A DNA stretch of 64,000 nt from Flavobacteriaceae bacterium UBA1682 (lineage in GTDB: Bacteria > Bacteroidota > Bacteroidia > Flavobacteriales > Flavobacteriaceae): positions 140,441 through 204,440 of the forward strand of contig DCKE01000026.1 in NCBI GenBank assembly GCA_002320285.1, in the 5' to 3' direction. Numbering within the stretch: position 1 is the stretch's first letter; every line of letters starts with the position of its first letter. The translations under genes were made by a program, and so were the position numbers. Below, piece after piece: positions 48,430 to 56,922 of the stretch. Below the pieces are notes generated by a model. That model was given only the letters and a program-made list of their open reading frames with translations. It was not told where the DNA came from and made no database searches.

Positions 48430-48597
48430 TTATTTTTTATTGAACATTTTAGAAAGGATCCAAATAATTAATCCAACGACAATAAATACTAATATAAATG
48501 CCCACCACATACCAGCTTTAAAAATGGTTTCTATTGCACTACAGCTCGTAAATAAAAATGATGACAATATCAAACAGCTAATAAAATATTTTCTCAT
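48430..48597 (-). CDS. small lipoprotein/membrane protein (55 aa)
   Basis: A 55-residue frame too short for ordinary gene calling. It has a lipoprotein signal (MRKYFISCLILSSFLFTSC, lipobox FTSC, Cys19), a short Ser-Ala-Ile-Glu stretch, and one long hydrophobic segment (MWWAFILVFIVVGLIIWILS) ending in Lys. This layout matches a family of small flavobacterial envelope proteins that are sometimes mislabelled as phosphatidate cytidylyltransferase. The function is unknown. It reads against the surrounding scars, and its coding sequence is intact. Confidence 0.7.
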   Translation of the reverse strand: MRKYFISCLILSSFLFTSCSAIETIFKAGMWWAFILVFIVVGLIIWILSKMFNKK

Positions 48598-48762
48598 AGT
48601 CCTAATTTTTAAAGATTTATTTAAATTTAATTATAATATTTGATAAATAAAACTTACTTGGTACTTTTATGTTCGTTTTTTTTAAACTTAAAAAATAAAT
48701 CAATCGTTAACTGTTTACTAAAATCGAAAAAACGTTGGATATAATAATTGGGCATAGATTTT

Positions 48763-48876
48763 TCATGATTCCATAAGCACCCATAGAATTACCCCAATAA
48801 GTAATACTGATCTCATCACGCCGGAAAGATTCTCAACATCTTTTTCTTTTATTACCTTAACAAGTTCAGGCAACAT
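48763..48876 (-). CDS. possible micropeptide with a hydrophobic C-terminus
   Basis: A 37-codon frame, MLPELVKVIKEKDVENL... ending in GVMRSVLLIGVILWVLMES. A charged N-terminal part is followed by one membrane-length segment. It lies next to the IS3 remnant and may itself be debris. Neither ribosome-binding site nor promoter was identified. Confidence 0.25.
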   Translation of the reverse strand: MLPELVKVIKEKDVENLSGVMRSVLLIGVILWVLMES

Positions 48877-48877
48877 T

Positions 48878-49146
48878 AGACATGCTAACTTAGCCATTAC
48901 AAAAAGTTAAGAAATGATCTTAATTTTAACCTATGAAACAAGTGCGCAAAATTTATGACAAGGTTTTTAAAGAGAAGGCGGTTCCATTGAGTCGTGAAAG
49001 AACAAAGTGATTTCTAAAGAACCGTTGAAAATGGAAATATTTGAATACATTGAAATTTGGTACAACAGAAAAAGGAGACATGCTGCTTTGAATTATTCAA
49101 TTATTGAAGAATTTAACAATCAAATTAATTGCAAAAATGTAGCTTA
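48878..49146 (+). mobile_element. IS3-family remnant, copy 2 (OrfA start joined to OrfB end)
   Basis: The left part carries the beginning of OrfA (KQVRKIYDKVFKEKAV, then a stop), alignable with copy 1 at 34.9 kb. It then jumps to the C-terminus of OrfB (EYIEIWYNRKRRHAALNY, ending at 49146), the conserved IS3 rve-domain end. About 1 kb of the transposase between these parts has been lost. The orientation is the same as copy 1. Confidence 0.8.
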
Positions 49147-49275
49147 ACTTATACTGCAGGTTTTATTTGCACATCCAGTAATTTGTGGCAACAATGTTCA
49201 AGTTGTAATTATATATAGAATTTGATTTATATAGTTGTCAGTACTTTTGGAGGCGATACGGACTTGACAAAAAAC

Positions 49276-49311
49276 AAAAAACCTATAATTCACAGAGAAC
49301 TATAGGTTTTG
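49276..49311. terminator. hairpin terminator downstream of tRNA-Ala
   Basis: Arms AAAACCTATA and TATAGGTTTT are separated by 14 nt, with additional A:T flanks. On the minus strand the stem is followed by a T run and lies 45 bp after the 3' end of the tRNA. Confidence 0.7.
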
Positions 49312-49355
49312 TTTGATGTTGCATTTTTTTTTAAAACGCAATATTTGTTAATATG

Positions 49356-49429
49356 TGGAGGAGATGGGGCTCGAACCCACGACCTCTTGGCTGCCAGCCA
49401 AACGCTCTAGCCAACTGAGCTACACCCCC
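49356..49429 (-). tRNA. tRNA-Ala (anticodon GGC)
   Basis: 74 nt folding into a full cloverleaf. Acceptor G1GGGGTG pairs with CTCCTCC (one T:T mismatch), including the G3:U70 wobble that identifies alanine tRNAs. The D stem is GCTC/GAGC, the anticodon loop CTGGCAG gives anticodon GGC, and the T loop is TTCGAGC. CCA is not encoded. It lies at the right edge of the scarred region and is followed by a terminator. Confidence 0.93.
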
Positions 49430-49518
49430 ATTAACGAATCGCAAATTTAAACAAAAAAACGACATATCAAACCGTTTTGTTGACTTTATCGGTTATTTGT
49501 TTTTTGCAGCTTGTTTTT

Positions 49519-50058
49519 TTATCTTTTTTGACTTTCCACCAACAGTTCTACCATCAATTTCATCTTGTTTTTATAAAAGGATGACAGATCATTGTCCTGA
49601 TATAAATCCATATTGCTAATTGGAATTTGATAGGGTAGTGACCAGCCACGCAGTGCTTTGACGATATTATCCATCGACTGAATTCCTTGCATAGCTTGAT
49701 TTCCAGCTGACCAACAGGTTAATCCAATAACTTTATTAGTCAGGTAAGCCGGTTGATTGGCTGCGGTGATCTCCAACCAATCCAAAGCGTTTTTCATAAC
49801 TCCAGTCATCCCACCGTGATATAATGGGCTTAACCAAATCTGTATGTCGGAATCTATAAACGCCTGCGCAAATTCAATAACAGTATCAGGTACTGATTTC
49901 TCACGAGGATTGTACATCGGAATTTGAAAATCGGATAAATGAAGTTGTTTTACTTCAACATTCAAAACTTCAAATTGATCTGCGAAATATTGTGTCAACC
50001 TTCTAGAGGTTCTAAAGGCTTCTTCATCTAAAGAGCCGTTGAATAGGATTGCTTTCAT
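49519..50058 (-). CDS. NAD(P)H-dependent FMN reductase family protein
   Basis: 179 residues when started at the ATG at 50058; a TTG four codons earlier is open but unlikely. It is a flavodoxin-like fold: ILFNGSLDE at the N-terminus for phosphate binding, SPLYHGGMTGVMKNALDW for the isoalloxazine ring, and a late CWSAGNQA loop. Family members reduce FMN or quinones with NAD(P)H. The physiological acceptor cannot be told. It stands alone. Confidence 0.88.
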   Translation of the reverse strand: MKAILFNGSLDEEAFRTSRRLTQYFADQFEVLNVEVKQLHLSDFQIPMYNPREKSVPDTVIEFAQAFIDSDIQIWLSPLYHGGMTGVMKNALDWLEITAANQPAYLTNKVIGLTCWSAGNQAMQGIQSMDNIVKALRGWSLPYQIPISNMDLYQDNDLSSFYKNKMKLMVELLVESQKR

Positions 50059-50070
50059 AGTAGCGCTCAA

Positions 50071-50853
50071 TTGCTATAATAAATCTAAGGCTCAAATTTA
50101 AGCTTTAAAAACTAGTTTTCACCAACTTAATTCGATTCATTTCGCTTTGTTAAAATTGTCATTATATAAAAAGGGGACTTAAAATCCGTTGAGATTTAAG
50201 TCCCTTAAAAAGAAAGTATTTCGTGGTTATAATTTATGAAGTCAGACGGTTCGTAAGGTATATTCAATCGAAAGAACGTTTCTTTTTTTATCAAAATTAT
50301 TTATTTGAATAGAATTTGGAAGTAGAAAGTGTTTCGGGGACATTTTCCGTTTAATTCCGACAACAAAAATATCATTCCAAATCTAATTAAACAAGTTTTT
50401 AATTGTTTAATTAATTCTTTTTTTTATTTAATTTAAATAAAAGTAAATTTGTAAGAGAAGTAGGGCAAAGTACCATTTAAAGTTGTTTGCTGAGATTAAA
50501 CTTGAAAAATGTTAAAGAAATCGCATAAATTTGATATTATATTAATGATTTAATAATTTATAGATCACATATATGTATTTATTTTATTAATTGTATTTAA
50601 ATAATAAATTTTTTATCTCTTTTTGTGTTTATTTTAAAAAAAAGTTGGAAATTGAACAATAAAGCAAGCCGTTTATATGTTAATAATTAACAATGTTTTG
50701 GATTCGATAGACTACTGTTCTAAAATTTAGAACAAGTTGTCGTAGGGATACCACTTTCGAGTCGCGGTTGACGAAGTAATTATTAAGGTGGACTCGATCA
50801 GGAGTTTATTTAAAATAGAGGAATTGCAATAAAGTTGTGAGTATTAAACAAGA
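50071..50853. other. long AT-rich intergenic region with an orphan minus-strand terminator
   Basis: About 780 bases between divergent genes. A strong hairpin (50174-50204) points to the minus strand without any gene upstream of it. A TAGATTTG box on the minus strand (50378-50385) could start a transcript of about 200 nt that ends there. Otherwise no gene is seen. Confidence 0.5.
50174..50204 (-). terminator. orphan hairpin terminator (minus strand)
   Basis: Arms GGGACTTAAA and TTTAAGTCCC. On the minus strand the stem is followed by TTTTT. No annotated gene runs into it from the right. Confidence 0.55.
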
Positions 50854-51282
50854 ATGCGACGTATGAAATATATATACCTATTAATCGCGATATTGATTTT
50901 CGTCTCTTGTTCCAACGAGGACCACGAAAACGATGGTGATATTTTGGGAACTTGGACTTTAACTCGGGAAATTGTGGTCGAATCATCGGATCAAGAGCAG
51001 CAATCAATCAACACACAAGAGGTATTACATGTGAACCAAGCCATTGTTTACGATTTCAAGAAGGATAATCAATTGTTGATAAAGCAAGACGGAAAAACAG
51101 ATTTGTTAATGCGTTATAGTTGTTATAGCGATTTTGGTTCCAGATTTGAAAATCCAAAATTTGCAATACAAGAATTTATCGACATCAACAATCATACTTA
51201 TATTTTAAGTCATTCAGAGGGCAAACTGATTCTAGATGCTTCACAAAGAAACGGACCGATTTTATACCTCGAACGGAATTAA
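50854..51282 (+). CDS. small lipocalin-like lipoprotein
   Basis: A 142-residue lipoprotein with the signal MKYIYLLIAILIFVSC and lipobox FVSC. The mature part begins with an acidic linker and then ILGTWTLTREIV, the opening strand of the lipocalin-like domain common in Bacteroidota, followed by seven or so strand-like segments. Ligand and role unknown. An alternative ATG three codons in (50863) is equally possible. It is followed at 96 bp by an ABC transporter on the same strand. Confidence 0.72.
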   Translation: MRRMKYIYLLIAILIFVSCSNEDHENDGDILGTWTLTREIVVESSDQEQQSINTQEVLHVNQAIVYDFKKDNQLLIKQDGKTDLLMRYSCYSDFGSRFENPKFAIQEFIDINNHTYILSHSEGKLILDASQRNGPILYLERN

Positions 51283-51377
51283 ATTCATAAATTACCCTGT
51301 AATTCACTATCAACACCACAGTTGTTTTTGTATCGCGTTACACTTTCTTTTTGTTTGATCAGTAAAATAAATTTACA

Positions 51378-53159
51378 ATGACCTTATTACAATTATTAAA
51401 AAAAATTCGTCCATTTGTAAAGCCTTATCGGAAACTTGTTATCGCAACTTTAGCTTTGACTGCCGTGGGGTCTTTTGCTGTGCAAATCAATGCATTAATT
51501 TTAAGATATACCGTAGATACCATCAGTGAGTTGATGGTGACCAACCAGCCCTTGCAAAACGGCTTTCATTTATTGACGACCATTAGTATCGTTTTGCTGG
51601 TGAAAGAGGTGATTTATACCCTTATTCAATTTGGACAAAAGTTCTACGGAGAAAAATTGCGAATATATATATCGCGTGATTTCTCTCAAGCCATAGTTGA
51701 TCGCATTTTGACCTATCGAATGGCTTTTTATACGTCTACGGAAAATGAAAGTGGAAAGTTACAGACTCGTATAGACATGGGGATAAGCAGTCTAACCCGT
51801 TTGGTTCAAAACTTCTTTATTGATATTATGCCGTTGTTTGCCAATGCTATAGTGGCTTTAATTTTTATCTTTCTCGCAAATGTATATGTGGGTTTGGTCA
51901 GTTTAGCTATAGTGCCAATATATTTTTATGTGAGCCAGCTGCAAGCGAATAAGCTCAGCGGTTTTAGAAGAACCATGCGAACTTTTAGAGAGACCAAAAA
52001 CAACGGTATTATTTCATTAATCGATTCAATCACCGTGATCAAATCCTTTGTACGAGAACCGTTGGAGGCAGAAAAGCATCTGGAAATCCAATACGATATG
52101 ACCGAAAATCAACTGCAAACTCGTAAGATGAGCTTCTTATTTGATGGGATCAAAAGCTTTTTAGAGCAATTCGGTTTGGTGTTGATCATTATATTGACGG
52201 CCTATTTTGTGTTAAATGGTCAGATGACCATTGGGGCTATTATGTTTCACGTCTTGTTGTTTAACAACGTCACTGCGCCTATTCGACAGTTACATCGAAT
52301 TTATGATGAGATTAATGACGCGATGATTTATTCTGAAAGTTTTTTCGAAATTTTAGAATCCGAACACGAGGTCGAAATCTCGGGTTCTTACGTTGCAAAT
52401 AAGATCATCGGTCGTTTGGAACTGAGGGACGTGTCTTTTGTCTATCCAAACGGTACAGAGGCGTTAAAAAATGTAAACATGATTATAGAGCCCAACGATA
52501 CAACGGCACTAGTAGGGTTGAGTGGTGCAGGAAAGAGTACTATTATAAACTTATTGGACAAATTTTATGCGCCAACTCGCGGTCAAATATTTTTAGATGG
52601 TGTCGATCTGGCAGACTACAACACTACAGAACTGCGTAAGAATATTGGTTTGGTGTTGCAGAAAAATCATATTTTTAAAGGTACTATCGGTGAAAATATA
52701 CAATATGGTAATCCCTTAGCCTCACAGGCAGAAATCGAAAAGGCCGCTAAACAAGCCTATATTCACGATCAGATTGTAGAGCTGCCACAGGGGTACGATT
52801 CCGAAGCGCGTTTGCTTTCTGGTGGTCAACAGCAGCGAATAGCTATTGCGCGTTTATTCTTAAAAGACCCCGCCATCATATTTTTGGATGAACCCACGGC
52901 GAGTTTAGATGCCATTGCTACCGAGCAGATCAAACAGAGTTTGGATGCTATAAAAAAAGACCGAACCGTGATTATAGTTTCGCATAGCATCTCACAAATT
53001 ATAGATTCATCTCATATAGTGGTGATGGAGAAAGGCAGAGTAGTGGAAACGGGAACTCATGATTCTCTGTATGATGAGAAAGGTACCTACTACGATATTT
53101 TCACAGCTATGGCCAACAGCCTAAATATCGAAAAAATTACCCAATCGATGAATAGCTAG
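51378..53159 (+). CDS. ABC transporter, fused permease and ATP-binding subunit
   Basis: A 593-residue half-transporter. Six hydrophobic segments in the first 320 residues form the exporter-type membrane domain. The nucleotide-binding domain follows, with Walker A LVGLSGAGKST, signature LSGGQQQRIAI, Walker B AIIFLDEPTASLD and the switch His in VSHSIS. It should act as a homodimer or with a partner. The exported substrate cannot be inferred; the gene has no neighbour suggesting one. The length and motifs are intact. Confidence 0.93.
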   Translation: MTLLQLLKKIRPFVKPYRKLVIATLALTAVGSFAVQINALILRYTVDTISELMVTNQPLQNGFHLLTTISIVLLVKEVIYTLIQFGQKFYGEKLRIYISRDFSQAIVDRILTYRMAFYTSTENESGKLQTRIDMGISSLTRLVQNFFIDIMPLFANAIVALIFIFLANVYVGLVSLAIVPIYFYVSQLQANKLSGFRRTMRTFRETKNNGIISLIDSITVIKSFVREPLEAEKHLEIQYDMTENQLQTRKMSFLFDGIKSFLEQFGLVLIIILTAYFVLNGQMTIGAIMFHVLLFNNVTAPIRQLHRIYDEINDAMIYSESFFEILESEHEVEISGSYVANKIIGRLELRDVSFVYPNGTEALKNVNMIIEPNDTTALVGLSGAGKSTIINLLDKFYAPTRGQIFLDGVDLADYNTTELRKNIGLVLQKNHIFKGTIGENIQYGNPLASQAEIEKAAKQAYIHDQIVELPQGYDSEARLLSGGQQQRIAIARLFLKDPAIIFLDEPTASLDAIATEQIKQSLDAIKKDRTVIIVSHSISQIIDSSHIVVMEKGRVVETGTHDSLYDEKGTYYDIFTAMANSLNIEKITQSMNS

Positions 53160-53193
53160 TACGGATATTCCTACGGGCTTATAAATCACCCAT

Positions 53194-55011
53194 TTACTTT
53201 TGCTGGTATTCTTGTGGGAATATCGGACTATTTCCATCTCTTTGCGCCACATAATGTGGTGATAGCAACTCAATGCCTTTTTCATTAAAGACTTCTTGAA
53301 TGTTTTTGTGTAGCGTAGACAGTATACCCGCTTTTTTAGTAACCTCTTTAATGTAGATATTGATTTCATAGGTGATGTAAAAATCATCATGTGAAGTTTG
53401 GAAAACGAAGGGTTTAGGTTCGGATAGCACCAAGGGGGTTCTCAGCGCTGCATCGATGAGGGTTTGTTGTGCTTCGGTCCAACTGAGTTCGTAACCGATA
53501 CCCACCTTAGTAGAAATAATCAGTCCTTCTTCTTGACCTTGAGCGTAAACGGAATAGTTGGTGGTATTTCCCGATAGTACCGTCGAATTTGGAATGGTGA
53601 TTTCTTCGTTTTTGGTCGTTTTTAAGCGGGTTACTAACATGTTTTTTTCGATAACTACACCCGTCATATCGCCAATTTTAATTTGATCACCAATTTTAAA
53701 TGGACGCATATACGTAATAACGAGTCCAGCAACCATATTGGAAATCGCAGAGGAGGAACCCAATGAAAATAGTATACCCATAAATACGGATACTCCTTTA
53801 AAAATAGGAGAGTCTGAGCCCGGCAAATGCGGAAACATCAAGATAAACATAAAGGCGAAAAGCAAGATCTTAACCAAACTAAAAGTAGGCATTGCCCAAT
53901 CTTTATGAAAACCGGAAATCTCCAATTTACCCAATTCAATTTCGGTAAAAATATATTTGACTAATCGGATAAAATATTTCATCACAAAATAGATCACCAG
54001 TATACTGAATAAATTGGGTAAATAATTAAAAATTGCGCTAAAGATAGATTTAAAGGGCAACCAAATATATCCAAACAGTACTTCACCCCAGGTTTGCGTA
54101 AACGGAAAAATACTAAATACCAATGGGATTGCTAAGTAGAATAAAAGCAAGATAAAAAAAGTCTTTACTCCTTTTAGGACTACGAGAGCAACATTTAATT
54201 TTTGTGCAGAAGTGAGGAAAACATAGTTTTTATAGGTTAGATTTTCTAACCAATGTTTTTTCTGTGCAATTAAAACATTGCGCAATCGAGTGTGTAATTT
54301 ATTGATTCCAACGAGCAATAATGCAAATACGACAACGACTAATAACACGAGACCAATTCTTATCAGCAATTTTTCAATACTGTTTTCTGCTTTTTGTTTG
54401 AGTATGGTGTTTTTTAGAATGCTTACATAGGTGTCGGCCAGTTCTTGTTTGGTTTGATCAAACCATAAGGCATCTAAATCAGAAACGCTCATGATGACTA
54501 AGTTGTCGTAGGTAATATCTAAAGAGTTCTCCCAGGGCTGTGCAACGATTTTTTCAGCATCGAAAAAGTCGTCCTGATACAATGCCTTAACTTTTTCGGT
54601 TATGTTTTTGGCTCGTTCTTGAGGAACTAAGGCACCAACTTTGGTATAGACATTAAATAGGGTGTCTCTCAATAATATAACCGGATGCCCTTTTTCAGTC
54701 TGTTTTAAACGTTCTATTTTTGCCCTAGATTTTGTTTTGGATTCTAACTCCGTGGCTTCAATTTTTTTTAATTCCTCTAAAAGTTTATCTCTTTTTAGTT
54801 TTTCACTTTCCTTGACATGACTAATCTGCTCGAGCAATTCCATCTTACGCAACGAGTCAACGTACTGGCTTTGTTGTGTTTTCAGTAATAGTTGTTGCAA
54901 TTGTTCAACTTGTTTAAGTTGCTCTTGTTGTTGTATAGAATCGGTGTCCTGCGAATGACTTAGCTGCGGTAGGAGCGATAAAATGAATAAAAACAGAATT
55001 TTTGCTTTCAT
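53194..55011 (-). CDS. mechanosensitive ion channel (MscS family) with periplasmic coiled coil
   Basis: 605 residues from the ATG at 55011; a TTG nine bp earlier is open. A signal peptide (MKAKILFLFILSLLPQLSHS) is followed by a Gln/Leu/Glu-rich coiled coil (residues 24-100). Four to five membrane spans lie between about 220 and 440. The MscS pore and beta domain follow (GSSSAISNMVAGLVITYMRP, DQIKIGDMTGVV, TIPNSTVLSGNTTNYS). It should open under osmotic down-shock in the inner membrane. The long periplasmic extension suggests a regulatory or force-sensing role. Confidence 0.9.
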   Translation of the reverse strand: MKAKILFLFILSLLPQLSHSQDTDSIQQQEQLKQVEQLQQLLLKTQQSQYVDSLRKMELLEQISHVKESEKLKRDKLLEELKKIEATELESKTKSRAKIERLKQTEKGHPVILLRDTLFNVYTKVGALVPQERAKNITEKVKALYQDDFFDAEKIVAQPWENSLDITYDNLVIMSVSDLDALWFDQTKQELADTYVSILKNTILKQKAENSIEKLLIRIGLVLLVVVVFALLLVGINKLHTRLRNVLIAQKKHWLENLTYKNYVFLTSAQKLNVALVVLKGVKTFFILLLFYLAIPLVFSIFPFTQTWGEVLFGYIWLPFKSIFSAIFNYLPNLFSILVIYFVMKYFIRLVKYIFTEIELGKLEISGFHKDWAMPTFSLVKILLFAFMFILMFPHLPGSDSPIFKGVSVFMGILFSLGSSSAISNMVAGLVITYMRPFKIGDQIKIGDMTGVVIEKNMLVTRLKTTKNEEITIPNSTVLSGNTTNYSVYAQGQEEGLIISTKVGIGYELSWTEAQQTLIDAALRTPLVLSEPKPFVFQTSHDDFYITYEINIYIKEVTKKAGILSTLHKNIQEVFNEKGIELLSPHYVAQRDGNSPIFPQEYQQK

Positions 55012-55597
55012 CGTGTACAAGTGTCTTTTAGTTTTAATAGGAATCTTGGATGGACTATATTTTATATAATAATAGTAAATATTATTAAGATAGCCGATAT
55101 TTTTTATAATTTATGTTTTTTAATACTGTTTCACAAGATACAACCTTCTTATGAAATCAAATTCATGTTTATGAAATTGTTTTTAACTTTTTTTTAACTT
55201 TAAAACTGTAAGAAAATTTCAAAAATTCAGTCTTTAATAATAGAGATCAATCTTATTGCGATTGCTACTTCTTAAATTTAAAAAAGGTACTTGCGGCTAA
55301 ATTTGTGGTAAGTTATAGTGTCTAATAATTATTGGTTAGTTTAAGAGTTTCTATATTTCAGTGCCATATCGCAAGTGCCTGTTTTTTAAGAATAGTGTTT
55401 TTTAGACTGAATCGGAGCTGTTTACGATTTAAATATAAGCATTAATGCTTTAAGATTTTTTTGCCAGACATCGTTTAAAATTATTATTAATAAGCGGATA
55501 AAACATGTCGTGTTCTGGTGAGAGAGTTATACCAATTGATTTGTAGAAGTGGTCGTTGGTATAATTATTAACTGTTTTTTCTTAGAGTTATTTAATG
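55012..55597. other. AT-rich intergenic region
   Basis: About 590 bases between the MscS gene start and the end of the proline dehydrogenase gene, both on the minus strand. No gene, strong hairpin or repeat was recognised. Confidence 0.5.
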
Positions 55598-55626
55598 AAA
55601 GAGGCAACCTTTGGGGTTGCCTCTTT
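55598..55626. terminator. terminator after the proline dehydrogenase gene
   Basis: Perfect 12-bp arms AAAGAGGCAACC and GGTTGCCTCTTT with a 5-nt loop, with T runs on both strands. It lies 33 bp after the stop codon on the minus strand. Confidence 0.88.
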
Positions 55627-55658
55627 TTATGATATTAAACTTAGCACTTTTTGATGGA

Positions 55659-56831
55659 CTAAGCGTTTTTACGTCTTTTAATTTCGGTTTCAATTAGAGA
55701 TAGTTCTCTGTTGGTTTGGCCGGCTACGGAGGTGTTTTCTTCAGCACGTCGAATCAAATAAGGCATAACTTCATTGACTGGGCCAAAAGGTAAGTACTTT
55801 GCGACATTATAATCGTGATCAGCTAAGTTATAGCTAATATTGTCACTCATACCATACAATTGACCAAACCACATTCTAGTGTCGTTATGACGGATGTTGT
55901 GTTTCGTCATCAACTCCATCAACATATATGAGCTACTTTCATTATGAGTTCCAGCAAATAATGCCATGGTGTCCAAGTTTTCTAACATATAGGTCACTGC
56001 AGCATCAAAATTGATATCGGTAGCTGTTTTGTCCACACAAATAGGAGAGGTGTAACCATGATCTAAAGCTCTACTTCTTTCGATTTCCATATAAGCACCA
56101 CGTACTACTTTTAATCCAACGTAGAAACTTTCATTCTTCGCTGTTTCGTGCAATTTTTTCAGAAAGTCCAAACGATCCCAACGATACATTTGTACCGTAT
56201 TGAAAATGATCGCTTTTTCTTTATTGTATTTGCGCATCATCTCGAGGACAATATCGTCAGCGGCATCTTGCATCCAGCTGTGTTCAGCATCAATCAATAA
56301 GAATACATCTTTTTCGAAGGCATCTTTACAGGCGATTTCAAATCGTTCCAATATGCGATCCCATTCTTGCTGCTCACTTTTGGTAAAGGGAAGTTTCTCA
56401 CCTTTTTTCTCAAAAAGAAAAAATCGACCAAAACCAGTTGGTTTAAAAACGGCAAAGGGGATAGCTTGATGGCGATCTTTGGCAAATGCTATGGTTTTTA
56501 ACGTCATGTTTAACGCAGCGTCAAATTGCTCCTCTGTTTCTTTTCCTTCCACAGAATAGTCCAATACAGATGAAACACCTTTGCTATACATTCTATCAAC
56601 TACTTTTAAACAGTCGTTCTCACTGATTCCACCACAAAAATGGTCGAATACTGTGGCGCGTATAAGGCCTTGAACCGGTAAATGGGTTTTAATTGCAAAA
56701 TTAGCCAGGCTAGAACCGATTTTTACCAATGCTCTGTTGCTGATCATTTTAAAGAGAAAGTGTGCTCTTTTAAGTTCCTTGTTATTTTTTAAAATAAAGG
56801 CAACCTCTGTATTATTGAATATTTTTTCCAT
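55659..56831 (-). CDS. putA: proline dehydrogenase
   Basis: 390 residues from the ATG at 56831; the frame is open for 24 bp more but begins there only with CTG, beside the promoter. This is the monofunctional PutA-type TIM barrel, with the motifs LLIDAEHSWMQDAADD, VGLKVVRGAYMEIER and FGQLYGMSDNISYNLA; the barrel binds FAD and oxidises proline to pyrroline-5-carboxylate. The second enzyme, P5C dehydrogenase, is not in the window. Divergent from aroB with only 91 bp between start codons, so their promoters face each other. Confidence 0.92.
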   Translation of the reverse strand: MEKIFNNTEVAFILKNNKELKRAHFLFKMISNRALVKIGSSLANFAIKTHLPVQGLIRATVFDHFCGGISENDCLKVVDRMYSKGVSSVLDYSVEGKETEEQFDAALNMTLKTIAFAKDRHQAIPFAVFKPTGFGRFFLFEKKGEKLPFTKSEQQEWDRILERFEIACKDAFEKDVFLLIDAEHSWMQDAADDIVLEMMRKYNKEKAIIFNTVQMYRWDRLDFLKKLHETAKNESFYVGLKVVRGAYMEIERSRALDHGYTSPICVDKTATDINFDAAVTYMLENLDTMALFAGTHNESSSYMLMELMTKHNIRHNDTRMWFGQLYGMSDNISYNLADHDYNVAKYLPFGPVNEVMPYLIRRAEENTSVAGQTNRELSLIETEIKRRKNA

Positions 56832-56852
56832 TCTAAAAATAAAATATTCCAG

Positions 56853-56860
56853 CAAAGATA
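56853..56860 (-). promoter_or_regulatory. -7 promoter box of proline dehydrogenase
   Basis: The minus strand reads TATCTTTG (TAnnTTTG). It ends 21 bp before the ATG and excludes the longer CTG-started frame. Confidence 0.55.
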
Positions 56861-56922
56861 AACACTCAGGGTCATATAATTGATAAAAAATGATTTATTT
56901 TGCAGTATAAAAAGGCTAATTA

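Noticed and set aside
48440..48643. 67-codon plus-strand frame
   Set aside because: It is the antisense of the small lipoprotein gene at 48430-48597, which has a signal peptide and lipobox on the minus strand.
49356..49429. tRNA-Ala as the attachment site of an integrative element
   Set aside because: No integrase gene and no repeat of the tRNA 3' end were found at the left side of the scarred region.
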